A stretch of 64,000 nucleotides of DNA, from positions 62,001 to 126,000 of the forward strand of contig NZ_JALIRM010000015.1 of NCBI RefSeq assembly GCF_022900255.1, read 5' to 3'. Under the pieces are notes generated by a model. That model ran no database searches, was not told the origin of the DNA, and was given only the letters and a program-made list of their open reading frames with translations. Made by a program: the position numbers and the translations under genes. Within the stretch, counting starts at the first letter, position 1, and every line of letters starts with the position of its first letter. Positions 16,558 to 25,576 of this stretch are shown piece by piece. The stretch comes from Lederbergia wuyishanensis. GTDB lineage: Bacteria; Bacillota; Bacilli; Bacillales; Bacillaceae_C.

Positions 16558-16830
16558 TTGGAGTTCCTAAACATTTTTATAATAATTGTTGTTTTTACTG
16601 TCTTATACTCAATAAATATTTATCTGCCTAAAAAGAAATATCTAAAGTATGTTATCTCACTCATTTTCTTTTTTGTTGGAGTAGTTGGTTGGGTATATGT
16701 TTGGTTCGGAAGCGGATGGTTAATAACAGGAATCATTAGCACATTATTTTTAGTATTATCATTGTTATCATTTGTATTTACAATCGGATTAGATTTGTAT
16801 ACTTATGCAAAATCTAAACGCATAAAGTAA
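16558..16830 (+). CDS. Small membrane protein of unknown function
   Basis: This is a 90-residue protein with about three hydrophobic segments separated by short lysine-rich loops and a basic C-terminus (YAKSKRIK). The start is TTG, with TAGGAGA about 11 bases upstream, which is long but acceptable. I do not recognise the family. A terminator follows at 16885. Confidence 0.55.
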   Translation: MEFLNIFIIIVVFTVLYSINIYLPKKKYLKYVISLIFFFVGVVGWVYVWFGSGWLITGIISTLFLVLSLLSFVFTIGLDLYTYAKSKRIK

Positions 16831-16884
16831 TCATTTTTTAGCAAAGGCAGTTATTTACGCCGAAAACATATGGAATTATAAAAG

Positions 16885-16913
16885 AGCCGATTCTAATGCA
16901 GTCGGCTTTCTCT
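16885..16913 (+). terminator. Rho-independent terminator
   Basis: An AGCCGA/TCGGCT stem (16885-16890, 16902-16907) is followed by TTCTCTG. Confidence 0.6.
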
Positions 16914-16958
16914 GTTCATAGTGATTAACGATTTTTATTTTGATTGAAATCTTTCAAA

Positions 16959-17081
16959 GTCTAGCTCCAGGGAGCCATAAGCTCTAGGTAAGAAACTCAG
17001 TACGAAAAAAATCAAAGTACGGTTTTTTATATCAGAACATTGCTTGTCGGCTAAGGCAACGCACCTTGAGTTTTCTTTTTT
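16959..17081. repeat. Diverged Bacillus intergenic repeat (CTAGCTCCAG type)
   Basis: It begins with GTCTAGCTCCAG and closes with CTTGTCGG...AAGGCAACGCACCTTGAGTTTTCTT. That is the layout of a dispersed intergenic element I recall from several Bacillus genomes. The middle is AT-rich and shortened here. The right end overlaps the stop of the DUF4181 gene and may serve as its terminator. Confidence 0.45.
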
Positions 17082-17415
17082 AAAAAAGAATCACAATAAA
17101 TAAGCTGATTGGTAGTATAATAGATGTCATAATATATTCTTTTGATCCCTCTAAATATTTCCATTCCATAAAAGCTTGAAAAACCAATGCAATTGTAATA
17201 ATTGATAACCAGGTTACTTTGACAGTATCGTAGTCTTGAATTTTCATGATAAAAAAGAAAAAAACACAAAGACTAATCGTATGAAGAATTCCCCTTCCCC
17301 ATTTGTCGATGTACTCGCCATTTGATTCGGATAATTTTTTTCCGAAAATAAGATCTTTCAATAAATCTTCAGCAAGAAAATAAAGTACATATACAATAAA
17401 AATTGTCACTGGCAA
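17080..17415 (-). CDS. DUF4181-like membrane protein with a frameshifted start
   Basis: The intact frame gives 111 residues with three hydrophobic segments and an IDKWGRGILH motif like DUF4181 proteins; the TTG at 17415 would start it in mid-protein. The same frame continues upstream without a stop to 17508, adding a first membrane helix. A GGAGGAG site and ATG at 17513 lie exactly where the gene should begin, but ATG is followed by TAA because one base is missing next to an A8 run. The gene is either broken, phase-variable, or affected by a sequencing error. Confidence 0.5.
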   Translation of the reverse strand: MPVTIFIVYVLYFLAEDLLKDLIFGKKLSESNGEYIDKWGRGILHTISLCVFFFFIMKIQDYDTVKVTWLSIITIALVFQAFMEWKYLEGSKEYIMTSIILPISLFIVILF

Positions 17416-17644
17416 AGGTGTGATATTTCCTTCATATAATGCTATCTGGTTAACTTTATAAACGATTATTCCACCTATTACAATAAACAGTAGATCTAAT
17501 ATTTTTTTTACATGCCGTCTCCTCCATGCTTAATAACTATATGGAAAACTTGTTACATTGTTTATAAAATTTATATCCGAAGTAAATTGAATCTTTTAAC
17601 AATTATCTCGTTTTATATTTAGAAAGCCAATAACTTATTACATT

Positions 17645-17685
17645 AAAAAAGCAGTCAGCTTTATAATTTTCCAAAGCTAACTGCT
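17645..17685 (-). terminator. Rho-independent terminator of iadA
   Basis: A long AGCAGT-AGCTTT stem (17651-17662 with 17673-17685, one mismatch) is followed by six T on the minus strand. Confidence 0.85.
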
Positions 17686-17695
17686 TCCCATTTTT

Positions 17696-18868
17696 TCACT
17701 CAAACGTTCCCTTTACAATTGCTACTCCATTTTCAACCATCATTTTCCCCATAGCAAAAACTGTATTAATTGTTAGGTCATCTTTATTCAATAAAACTAA
17801 ATCAGCGTCCTTGCCTTCAGCAATCATTCCTTTTTGATCTAGTTTTAATATGGCCGCTGGATTTTGCGTAACAACTTTAAAAGCGATTTTAGGTGATATT
17901 CCTTCATTCAAGATGGCATCACGAACTTCTGTAAAAAGAGATGAAACTTTTCCAATTCCAAGTCCAGTAAAATTTCCTTGCTCATCAAATTTTGGCAGAC
18001 TACCTTGAGCATCAGAAGTGAAAGTGATTTGTTCAATATTAATTCCTTCATCTAGTATTCTTTTTAAAGCTTTACTAGATTTAATATTCCAATCGTCCTT
18101 CGTATTTGGTATTGAGCTTGTTGTAAAATCTACATAACCTCCGTGCCTGGCATATTCAATTGCCGCCTCAAATAAATGTGGATTACGATTCATATGGGTA
18201 GGATAAAATTGAGTGATTGGGATTTCCGTTGTTTTCACTACTTCGTCTATTAACCGCAAATGATCGTAACTATCGCCAACATGAACATTCACAATTCCTG
18301 CCTTACCAGATAACATACCGCCAATTCTTGCAGAAGATGCAATTTTGGCTAGTTCTTCTACCGTCGGTTGTGATGAACGATGATCTGAAATAGCAATTTC
18401 ACCAACGCCGATAATTTTATCTATTAAGATAATGTCATCTTCAATTTTATCTAATAATGTTTTGACAGGAACTTGGTAAGATCCCGTTTGAACAAAGCAA
18501 GTTATACCTTCTTCTTCTAATCCGCGTGCTTTAGCAATTAAATTACTCATCGTTCTTGTCGTTCCATCGGTCCCAATTACCCCGATAATCGTTGTCACTC
18601 CTGAAAGAGTAGCGTCTGTTAATTGTAATTCTGGAGTTCTTGTTTTGTAGCTTCCTTCGCCTCCACCGCCAGTAATATGTACATGAGCATCAATAAATCC
18701 TGGAACAACCATTTTACCTGTAGCATCGACCACATTTATATGAATAAAATCCTTTGGAACATCAATTTTATCCTGAATAAAGCCAATTTTTTTATCTACA
18801 AGTAAAATGTCCTTCTTTCCAATATAATCAGGTGTATATACTTCACCATGTTTAATAAGAGTTAACAA
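17696..18868 (-). CDS. iadA: Isoaspartyl dipeptidase (beta-aspartyl peptidase)
   Basis: This is a 390-residue amidohydrolase. It hydrolyses beta-Asp-Xaa dipeptides released from isomerised proteins. Metal ligands H62 and H64 lie in GFIDAHVH, and the IadA blocks AISDHRSS, YPTHMNRNPHLFE and TSDAQGSLP are present. The bridging residue that is a carboxylated lysine in E. coli IadA (K162) is glutamate (E157) here, as in some relatives. The start is taken as the TTG at 18868, with AAAGGA 9 bases upstream; the ATG at 18877 directly abuts that site and is unlikely. Confidence 0.9.
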   Translation of the reverse strand: MLTLIKHGEVYTPDYIGKKDILLVDKKIGFIQDKIDVPKDFIHINVVDATGKMVVPGFIDAHVHITGGGGEGSYKTRTPELQLTDATLSGVTTIIGVIGTDGTTRTMSNLIAKARGLEEEGITCFVQTGSYQVPVKTLLDKIEDDIILIDKIIGVGEIAISDHRSSQPTVEELAKIASSARIGGMLSGKAGIVNVHVGDSYDHLRLIDEVVKTTEIPITQFYPTHMNRNPHLFEAAIEYARHGGYVDFTTSSIPNTKDDWNIKSSKALKRILDEGINIEQITFTSDAQGSLPKFDEQGNFTGLGIGKVSSLFTEVRDAILNEGISPKIAFKVVTQNPAAILKLDQKGMIAEGKDADLVLLNKDDLTINTVFAMGKMMVENGVAIVKGTFE

Positions 18869-19044
18869 TAAAGTCATTCCTTTCTGTAAAAAATGTTTTT
18901 TCTATTGTACATCTTTTTTTGAAACTGGAGTTTATAAATTAAATAATTAAGCATGCTGCTATTGACTATAATGGATATTTTGGTGAAACTAAATATATGC
19001 ATAATCGTATATAAAGGAAAAAGAAAGGTGGAGGGGAGAATAGA

Positions 19045-19233
19045 ATGAGCGAACAAAATCAAGATCAATTATTACAAGAATTAAGTGAACTGAAAGAAAT
19101 GGTTAAAAAGTTAGAATCTGATGTAGAGGATATAAAATTTTTTACAAAAAGGCCGATTTTCGATTCGGGAACAATAGGAACTGTTGGAGGACTTATTTTA
19201 GGGGCTCTTGCTATAATTGGAATATTTTGGTAA
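19045..19233 (+). CDS. 62-residue coiled-coil membrane protein
   Basis: This small protein has an N-terminal acidic/lysine heptad region (about residues 5-35: QLLQELSELKEMVKKLESD) that should form a coiled coil. A C-terminal hydrophobic helix follows (GTVGGLILGALAIIGIFW). It is probably a tail-anchored membrane protein. GGTGGAGGGG precedes the ATG with good spacing. I do not recognise a named family. It ends at a bidirectional terminator. Confidence 0.7.
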   Translation: MSEQNQDQLLQELSELKEMVKKLESDVEDIKFFTKRPIFDSGTIGTVGGLILGALAIIGIFW

Positions 19234-19234
19234 A

Positions 19235-19280
19235 AACAAGAACATGCACCAGTAATTTAGGGCATGTTCCTGTTTTAACT
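19235..19280. terminator. Bidirectional terminator
   Basis: A 13-bp stem (19235-19247 with 19262-19274, one mismatch) reads AACA-GAACATGC, with A-run and T-run flanks, between convergent genes. Confidence 0.82.
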
Positions 19281-19281
19281 T

Positions 19282-19896
19282 TTACCTCGAGTTCGGAAAT
19301 ACTCTTCTTACAGTATCACTAAATTCGTTAAAGAATCCACTTACTGGACGTCCATTGTTTATATCGTTTCTGTATCCAGTCATGCGATTATAAAAATCGG
19401 GATTTTCGGAAATGTAAACATTGTCAATATTATTATCAACGTCTCTAACTTGTTTAGCGATTTTTCTTTGTACGGTACTTGTCATTTCGTTATTTCCTGT
19501 ATTATTTAATCTAACTGCAACATAAGCGTTTCGTCTAGTAACAAGAACATTTGCAGTATCAACCTCTTTAAGATCTGCGATTTTATCCGCAATATTGTCT
19601 GCTACATCGATTTGATTATCATTGAAATCACGATTATTGTTTACGCCAAATCCATTTCCATTATTATCATCATTTCGTGTACCAGTGTTATTAACGTTAA
19701 ACCCATCCCTGGTTGTTACATTTCGATTATCATTTGTCCAATTTCTATTGGTATCAACGTTTGGGTTATATCTAACTCCAAGAGGTGTATTATCATTATT
19801 TGCAATTCGGTCATTCGTTTTATTGTTAGTTGCGCACCCACCCATAAGCATGACGGAAGCCAAACCTACATAAACAATGGATTTTGCAAAATTCAT
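19282..19896 (-). CDS. YhcN/YlaJ-family sporulation lipoprotein
   Basis: This 204-residue lipoprotein has a signal peptide ending in the lipobox LMGGC (C21). A long Asn/Asp-rich low-complexity region follows (residues 23-95), then the conserved YhcN/YlaJ domain (IADKIADLKEVDTANVLVTRRNAYVAVRL...). Family members are forespore proteins of the inner spore membrane. Upstream, a GGATA and CATTATA pair resembles a forespore (sigma F/G) promoter, which fits, but spacing is only approximate. Confidence 0.85.
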   Translation of the reverse strand: MNFAKSIVYVGLASVMLMGGCATNNKTNDRIANNDNTPLGVRYNPNVDTNRNWTNDNRNVTTRDGFNVNNTGTRNDDNNGNGFGVNNNRDFNDNQIDVADNIADKIADLKEVDTANVLVTRRNAYVAVRLNNTGNNEMTSTVQRKIAKQVRDVDNNIDNVYISENPDFYNRMTGYRNDINNGRPVSGFFNEFSDTVRRVFPNSR

Positions 19897-20046
19897 TCAT
19901 TCTCCTCCTTTTAATCGTGATTCTTTTATAATGTTCCATTTGACTCAATTTTTATCCTCGTTTTTTGTTATAATGAATAAATGACAGCTATGACGGTACT
20001 TGGTAAAAAGACCGGATTTATACAGAATGAAGAATAGAGGGATAAG

Positions 20047-22722
20047 ATGTCCTGGTTTAAAAAATTATTTTCTAAATTAACAATGGAAGAAATAGAAAAA
20101 GAACAAATACTTGAATCTAAACATATCGTCCAACATACAGAAATGGACACCAGAATGATGTATCAATATCCGAAAGGGCAGTTTCGCTTTCCATTAATAG
20201 AGGATCCTCCACGGAGAAGAGATAAAAAACAAGATCGCACTTATGCTGAAAAGAATTCACAAAATCAAAATAGTAAGAATGAGCCAACACGTATCGTGCG
20301 AAAGCAGCGTGAACTTCATTCTCAAAAGATTGTTAAGCAGGAAGAAAGAGTTACGGAACAAAGAGGAAGTAGAGAAGTAAATGAAAAAAAATTGGAGAAA
20401 GTGGAGAGTAGAAAAGTTGAACCGATTATGAAGCAGCCTTTTCGTGCAACTAAAATTCCATCTCCAATCTATGGATTTGATCGACCGGAGAAACAGGATT
20501 TAGAATACGAATTAAAGGATTCTTTTATAGTAACAAATGATGACAAACTTGAACTTCATTTTGAAGAAAATAAGGAAGAGCCTATCATTGAGGATTTTGC
20601 AGGGGTTTTTGACTTAGAAGAAGATAATTTTTCTTTGGAAAATAGTGAGTCTGTTAAGGAAGACTATGTTTTTTTAATTGACAGCAATGAATTTGAGTCA
20701 GAAGACGACGTAGATTTAGGCGAGATTAATGAGTTAGAAACAGAAGACGAGGTATATTTAAGCGAAAATAATGAGTTAGAAACAGAAGACGAGGTATATT
20801 TAAGCGAAAATAATGAGTTAGAAACAGAAGACGAGGTATATTTAAGCGAAAATAATGAGTTAGAAACAGAGGAAGATGAATATTTAAGTGAAAATGATGA
20901 GTTGGAAACAGAAGAAGATGAATATTTAAGTGAAAATGATGAGTTGGATACTGAGGACCATGAATATTTAAGCGAAAACGATGAGTTTGAAGCGGAAGAC
21001 CATGGGTTTGTAAGCGAAAATGAAGAATTAGGTGAAAAAGTCCGCAAATTTTCAGATGAAATCGAAGATATAAATAAGCCTCAATTAGATGAAGAACCTA
21101 TTTTAGAATCTGATCGTTATCAACAAGAAAACACCAAGCAAAGGTCACATTTACCTTTTAATGTATTAATGTTAAAAAAAGACAAAGAAAAATGGCAACA
21201 AAGACAATTAAATTTGAGTACAAAAACTAAAATGCCGGAACAAACACAAATTGCAAAAGCCGAAACGGCTACGGCAGTTCAAGAAGACATTACATCTAAA
21301 ACAAAATACAATTTTCCATCATTAAGTCTACTTCAACCACCTATCTTGAAGTCAGAAAACAGACAGTGGCTGGAGGAACAAAAGGAACTGCTAAGTGAAA
21401 CGCTAAAAAACTTTAATGTCAATGCACATGTTGTTAACGTAAGCCAAGGACCGGCTGTTACAAGGTTTGAAGTTCAGCCAGAACGGGGAGTAAAAGTAAG
21501 TAAGATTACGAATCTTAGCGATGATATAAAATTAAGCATGGCAGCTAAAGACATACGAATTGAGGCGCCAATACCAGGGAAACGTTCGATCGGAATAGAA
21601 ATTCCAAATCACGAAAGTCGACCTGTACAAATTAGTGAAATAATAGGAAGTAATGCATTTGTACAAAATGAATCGCCACTTACTGCAGTACTCGGTCTCG
21701 ATATTTCTGGGGTCCCTGTCGTTACGGACTTAAGAAGGATGCCGCACGGATTAATCGCTGGGGCAACAGGTTCAGGGAAAAGTGTATGTATTAACTCAAT
21801 CTTAGTTAGCTTGCTATACAAAGCGAAACCCGAAGAACTTAAGTTATTATTGATTGATCCAAAAATGGTTGAACTTGCTCCTTACAACCATATCCCACAT
21901 TTAGTGAGTCCTGTTATTACCGACGTTAAGGCTGCAACTGCTGCATTAAAATGGGCAGTTGATGAAATGGAACGGCGTTATGAATTGTTTGCTCATGCGA
22001 CTGTAAGGGATATTGGTCGCTTTAATGAATTGGCAACAGAAAGCGGAAGATATAGTGACAAGCTTCCATATATAGTCGTTGTGATTGATGAGCTTGCTGA
22101 CTTAATGATGATGGCACCAACAGATGTCGAAGAATCTATCTGTCGAATTGCTCAAAAAGCAAGGGCCTGCGGAATTCATTTAATTATAGCAACTCAGCGC
22201 CCTTCTGTAGATGTAATTACTGGATTAATTAAAGCAAATGTACCAACGAGAATTGCATTTTCTGTTTCGTCACAAGTTGATTCCCGTACGATAATCGATA
22301 TTAGTGGTGCAGAAAAATTACTCGGTAGAGGAGATATGCTCTTTTTAGGAAGTGGTTCATCGAAACCTGTTAGACTTCAAGGTACTTTTGTATCCGATCA
22401 AGAAATTGATCATGTAGTGGAATTTGTACGTACTCAAGGAATACCGAATTATTTGTTTGAACAGGAAGAACTATTAAAAAAAGCACAAGTACAGGAAGAT
22501 GAGGATGAGCTGTTTGTAGAATCATGTGATTTTGTCGTTAACCAAGGAAGTGCCTCTACGTCTCTTCTGCAAAGACAGTTTCGAATCGGTTATAATCGTG
22601 CTGCCAGGTTAATATTAATGATGGAACAACAAGGTATTATCTCGGAAGCGAAAGGAAGCAAGCCGAGAGATGTTTTAATCAATGAGCGCGAGCTAATAGC
22701 ATTAAAAAATTCTCTAGAATAA
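20047..22722 (+). CDS. sftA: SftA, FtsK/SpoIIIE-type DNA translocase
   Basis: This 891-residue septum-associated DNA translocase moves trapped chromosome DNA away from the closing division septum. Unlike SpoIIIE it has no membrane helices. Its N-terminus is a long charged linker (residues 1-430) with an 8-fold acidic repeat. The FtsK motor follows: alpha/beta domains, Walker A GATGSGKS at 572-579, Walker B VVVIDELADLM, and a C-terminal winged-helix gamma domain (about 825-890) that reads DNA polarity. It is followed by murC, as in B. subtilis. Confidence 0.93.
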   Translation: MSWFKKLFSKLTMEEIEKEQILESKHIVQHTEMDTRMMYQYPKGQFRFPLIEDPPRRRDKKQDRTYAEKNSQNQNSKNEPTRIVRKQRELHSQKIVKQEERVTEQRGSREVNEKKLEKVESRKVEPIMKQPFRATKIPSPIYGFDRPEKQDLEYELKDSFIVTNDDKLELHFEENKEEPIIEDFAGVFDLEEDNFSLENSESVKEDYVFLIDSNEFESEDDVDLGEINELETEDEVYLSENNELETEDEVYLSENNELETEDEVYLSENNELETEEDEYLSENDELETEEDEYLSENDELDTEDHEYLSENDEFEAEDHGFVSENEELGEKVRKFSDEIEDINKPQLDEEPILESDRYQQENTKQRSHLPFNVLMLKKDKEKWQQRQLNLSTKTKMPEQTQIAKAETATAVQEDITSKTKYNFPSLSLLQPPILKSENRQWLEEQKELLSETLKNFNVNAHVVNVSQGPAVTRFEVQPERGVKVSKITNLSDDIKLSMAAKDIRIEAPIPGKRSIGIEIPNHESRPVQISEIIGSNAFVQNESPLTAVLGLDISGVPVVTDLRRMPHGLIAGATGSGKSVCINSILVSLLYKAKPEELKLLLIDPKMVELAPYNHIPHLVSPVITDVKAATAALKWAVDEMERRYELFAHATVRDIGRFNELATESGRYSDKLPYIVVVIDELADLMMMAPTDVEESICRIAQKARACGIHLIIATQRPSVDVITGLIKANVPTRIAFSVSSQVDSRTIIDISGAEKLLGRGDMLFLGSGSSKPVRLQGTFVSDQEIDHVVEFVRTQGIPNYLFEQEELLKKAQVQEDEDELFVESCDFVVNQGSASTSLLQRQFRIGYNRAARLILMMEQQGIISEAKGSKPRDVLINERELIALKNSLE
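20686..21021 (+). repeat. Eight in-frame 42-bp tandem repeats in sftA
   Basis: Exactly 8 units of 14 codons occur with no indels. The core unit is NELETEDEVYLSEN; three consecutive units are identical in protein and nearly so in DNA, and flanking units diverge outwards. This gives a highly acidic linker of 112 residues and probably arose by recent slippage or unequal exchange. Confidence 0.9.
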
Positions 22723-22779
22723 CGCTGTATTTAATGTTATTCTTAATTTTGGCCATGTATGTAATTCTTAGATGACAAA

Positions 22780-22808
22780 TGGTCAATAAACATAATCAAT
22801 GTTATAAT
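22780..22808 (+). promoter_or_regulatory. Sigma-A promoter upstream of murC
   Basis: The -35 box TGGTCA (22780-22785) and -10 box TATAAT (22803-22808) are separated by exactly 17 bases. The roughly 150-base leader to murC contains a TTGCCGTTA/TAATGGCAA hairpin. Confidence 0.6.
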
Positions 22809-22962
22809 GGCTAAATAGAAAAACATAATAATTCTGCTTCAGCTTTTACATACTAATCTTTTTGCCGTTAATAATAATGGCAAGGATTAAAAAGCGACTT
22901 GAGCAAAATTTAGTTAGTCATCATATGATGCAAATAGACAGACGATTGTTGGAGGTTCAAAT

Positions 22963-24282
22963 ATGACTGTATACCATTTCGTAGGTATTAAGGGCTCAGG
23001 AATGAGCGCACTTGCACAAATCCTGCACGATATGGGATATAATGTGCAAGGCTCGGATGTGGGAAAATACTTTTTTACTCAAGCGGCACTTGAAGACTCA
23101 AAAATAAAAATATTGCCATTTCAGCGCGAAAATATTAAAAGTGGCATGACGGTAATAGCCGGAAACGCTTTTCCTGATACACATGAAGAAATTGATGAAG
23201 CCTTAAGTCAAGGGATTCCCGTAATAAGATACCATGCATTTCTAGGTGAATTTATGAAGAAATTCACTAGTATTGCTGTTACCGGATCACATGGTAAGAC
23301 TTCAACAACGGGGTTGCTTTCTCATGTCATAGGCGGTGCAAAACCAACCTCATTTCTAATTGGTGACGGAACTGGAAGTGGTGTTAAAAACTCGGAATAC
23401 TTTGTTTTTGAAGCATGTGAATATCGTCGGCATTTTCTTTCCTATTATCCAGATTACGCTATTATGACTAATATTGATTTTGATCATCCTGATTATTTTT
23501 CTAATATTGACGATGTATATTCAGCTTTTCAGCAACTAGCAATGCAAGTAAATAAAGCTATAGTTGCTTATGGAGATGACGACCAATTACAAAAAATTCA
23601 AGCAGAGGTACCAGTAATATTTTATGGCTTCGGGGAAGGAAATGACTTCCAAGCAAGAAATCTTCAAAAGTCTACTAGCGGTACAAAATTTGATGTGTTT
23701 GTTCGTAATCATTTTTATGCTTCGTTTGAAATTCCTACTTTTGGTGATCATAATGTTTTAAATGCTTTATCAGTGATTGCATTATGTCATTATGAGGAAA
23801 TTAATGTAGAAATACTACAAAGCTATTTGAAGACATTTGGTGGAGTAAAACGCCGCTTTACAGAAAAAGTTGTTGGTAATCAAATATTAGTTGATGACTA
23901 TGCTCATCATCCCGTTGAAATAAAAGCGACCATTAATGCTGCTCGCCAAAAATATCCTACTAGCCAAATTGTTGCTGTATTTCAACCACATACATTTACA
24001 AGAACCCAAACGTTTTTACAGGAATTTGGTGAGAGTTTAGGGGAAGCGGATAAAGTATATTTATGTGAAATTTTCGGATCTGCCCGCGAAAATCATGGGA
24101 AATTAAGTATTAATGATTTAAAAGCGAAAATTGACGGAGCGGAAATTTTACATGAAGAAGATACTTCTCCTCTTTTAATGTTAAACAACTCAGTCTTACT
24201 CTTTATGGGTGCGGGAGATATTCAAAAATTTCAATCAGCCTATGAAGGCTTACTACAACAGCAGCTGAAAAAAGCTCAGTGA
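22963..24282 (+). CDS. murC: UDP-N-acetylmuramate--L-alanine ligase
   Basis: This 439-residue Mur ligase adds L-alanine to UDP-MurNAc in the cytoplasm, the first amino-acid step of peptidoglycan. The N-terminal UDP-binding loop is [13 protein letters not shown], the ATP loop is [10 protein letters not shown] (107-116), the central block is [12 protein letters not shown], and the C-terminal domain carries [10 protein letters not shown]. Length is normal. GGAGG precedes the ATG. It follows sftA and has its own promoter and terminator. Confidence 0.95.
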   Translation: MTVYHFVGIKGSGMSALAQILHDMGYNVQGSDVGKYFFTQAALEDSKIKILPFQRENIKSGMTVIAGNAFPDTHEEIDEALSQGIPVIRYHAFLGEFMKKFTSIAVTGSHGKTSTTGLLSHVIGGAKPTSFLIGDGTGSGVKNSEYFVFEACEYRRHFLSYYPDYAIMTNIDFDHPDYFSNIDDVYSAFQQLAMQVNKAIVAYGDDDQLQKIQAEVPVIFYGFGEGNDFQARNLQKSTSGTKFDVFVRNHFYASFEIPTFGDHNVLNALSVIALCHYEEINVEILQSYLKTFGGVKRRFTEKVVGNQILVDDYAHHPVEIKATINAARQKYPTSQIVAVFQPHTFTRTQTFLQEFGESLGEADKVYLCEIFGSARENHGKLSINDLKAKIDGAEILHEEDTSPLLMLNNSVLLFMGAGDIQKFQSAYEGLLQQQLKKAQ

Positions 24283-24300
24283 TCTATCATGAATTTAAAA

Positions 24301-24357
24301 GGGGTTGCCCTTCTAGCCTTGTTTTAGCAAGACTTTGGGTCAACCCCTCGCTTTTTT
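24301..24357 (+). terminator. Rho-independent terminator after murC
   Basis: A forked stem, GGGGTTG/CAACCCC outside and CTTG/CAAG inside, is followed by CGCTTTTTTT. Confidence 0.82.
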
Positions 24358-24509
24358 TATGAATAGTACATATTGAATAAGTGAACCATAATATTACATA
24401 TTTTATGAATTAGAAGGGAAACGCCACTTTTACAACGAATATACAATTATCTGTTTAAGGATAGTTGAACAAGGGTAAAGTGAATTGTACATTAGGAGGT
24501 GCTGCATAT

Positions 24510-24998
24510 ATGCAGATTATATTATATTTAAGTGTAGCATTAATTGCGATTGCCTTTTTTATTTTAGTGATAAGCTTAATAAAAACTTTAAAAGCGATGA
24601 AAGAAACTCTTGAAAGTGTTTCGCATACGCTGGATGGACTTGAATCGCAGCTTAAAGGGGTAACTGGGGAAACTACTATGCTGCTACATAAAACAAATGT
24701 GCTTGCCGATGATATTCAAGGTAAGGTGGAGAAATTGGACACGGTTGTTCACGCTGTCAAAGATGTAGGGAATACGATACAAGATATGAATGACTCGCTT
24801 AGAAGAGTTACAACATCAATTTCATCAGTAATGGTTAGGAACCAGGATAAGGTTGCACAAGTCGTGCAATGGGGTGCAGTCGCTAAGGAGTTAAAAGATA
24901 AATGGTTTGGCGAGAAGAATAGTAGACGTCACGATCACAAGCCATATGATTCTGAGGTAGAAGTCCAAACTAGTCGACTTGAGCGTAGTAAAAGCTAA
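24510..24998 (+). CDS. ytxG: YtxG, DUF948 membrane protein
   Basis: This 162-residue protein has one N-terminal membrane helix (residues 4-27) and a long coiled-coil region, as in the DUF948/YtxG family. Genes of this operon are part of the general stress response in B. subtilis; whether sigma B controls them here was not seen. The start is the ATG at 24510, set by a perfect AGGAGGT at 24494-24500. An upstream in-frame TTG at 24465 has no site. ytxH starts 25 bases downstream. Confidence 0.88.
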   Translation: MQIILYLSVALIAIAFFILVISLIKTLKAMKETLESVSHTLDGLESQLKGVTGETTMLLHKTNVLADDIQGKVEKLDTVVHAVKDVGNTIQDMNDSLRRVTTSISSVMVRNQDKVAQVVQWGAVAKELKDKWFGEKNSRRHDHKPYDSEVEVQTSRLERSKS

Positions 24999-25023
24999 AA
25001 TTATTACGATGGAGGATGATAAC

Positions 25024-25539
25024 ATGAGTAACGATCAAAATACCACTGGTAATTTCATGGCAGGAATTATTGTAGGAAGTATCGTTGGGGCTGTTACGGC
25101 TTTGTTAATGGCACCAAAGTCCGGAAAAGAACTTCGCGGTGACATTAATAGCCAGATGGAAGCTATAAAAGAAAAATCCGGTGAATGGAAAGAAACCGTA
25201 ATGGATAAAAGCTCGGAGCTCACTTCAACAGCAATGGAAAAAACTGATCAACTTCGCCAAGCAGCAATGGAAAAGGGTAGCAATGTAGTAGAAGTAGTGA
25301 AAGATAAAGCTGACCAATTCCGAAGCACAGCGAATGGAGTAACTGACCAACTTACAGAAAATGCGAAAGATATGACAGATGAATGGAGAGAGACTGTTCA
25401 TGAAGCTACTGACACTATGGCAGATCAGGCTCATGGAAACATAGACGAAGTCCAAGCGCTATCAAAAGATTCAACAGATACTATGACTGAAAAAACGAAA
25501 GAAATGGCAGATAAAATTAATAATTCTATGAATGAATAA
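25024..25539 (+). CDS. ytxH: YtxH, general-stress-type YtxH domain protein
   Basis: This 171-residue protein has an N-terminal glycine-rich hydrophobic YtxH domain (NFMAGIIVGSIVGAVTALLMAPKSGKELR). A long amphipathic region with degenerate 11-residue-like repeats (for example EKTDQLRQAAMEKGSN) follows, like LEA/apolipoprotein helices. It is probably membrane-attached and stress-protective. The start is the ATG at 25024 with GGAGG upstream. Operon with ytxG. No ytxJ follows; the next gene is convergent. Confidence 0.88.
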   Translation: MSNDQNTTGNFMAGIIVGSIVGAVTALLMAPKSGKELRGDINSQMEAIKEKSGEWKETVMDKSSELTSTAMEKTDQLRQAAMEKGSNVVEVVKDKADQFRSTANGVTDQLTENAKDMTDEWRETVHEATDTMADQAHGNIDEVQALSKDSTDTMTEKTKEMADKINNSMNE

Positions 25540-25540
25540 G

Positions 25541-25576
25541 AATAAACAGGCAGCTCGACTGCCTGTTTATTTTTTA
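25541..25576. terminator. Bidirectional terminator between ytxH and the FtsA-like gene
   Basis: A perfect 13-bp stem AATAAACAGGCAG/CTGCCTGTTTATT with a 5-base loop and a T-run. It overlaps the last codons of the minus-strand gene. Confidence 0.92.

Noticed and set aside
20664-21047. 127-residue serine-rich minus-strand frame inside sftA
   Set aside because: It is the mirror of the acidic repeat; long only because the 42-bp repeat lacks stops in that frame.
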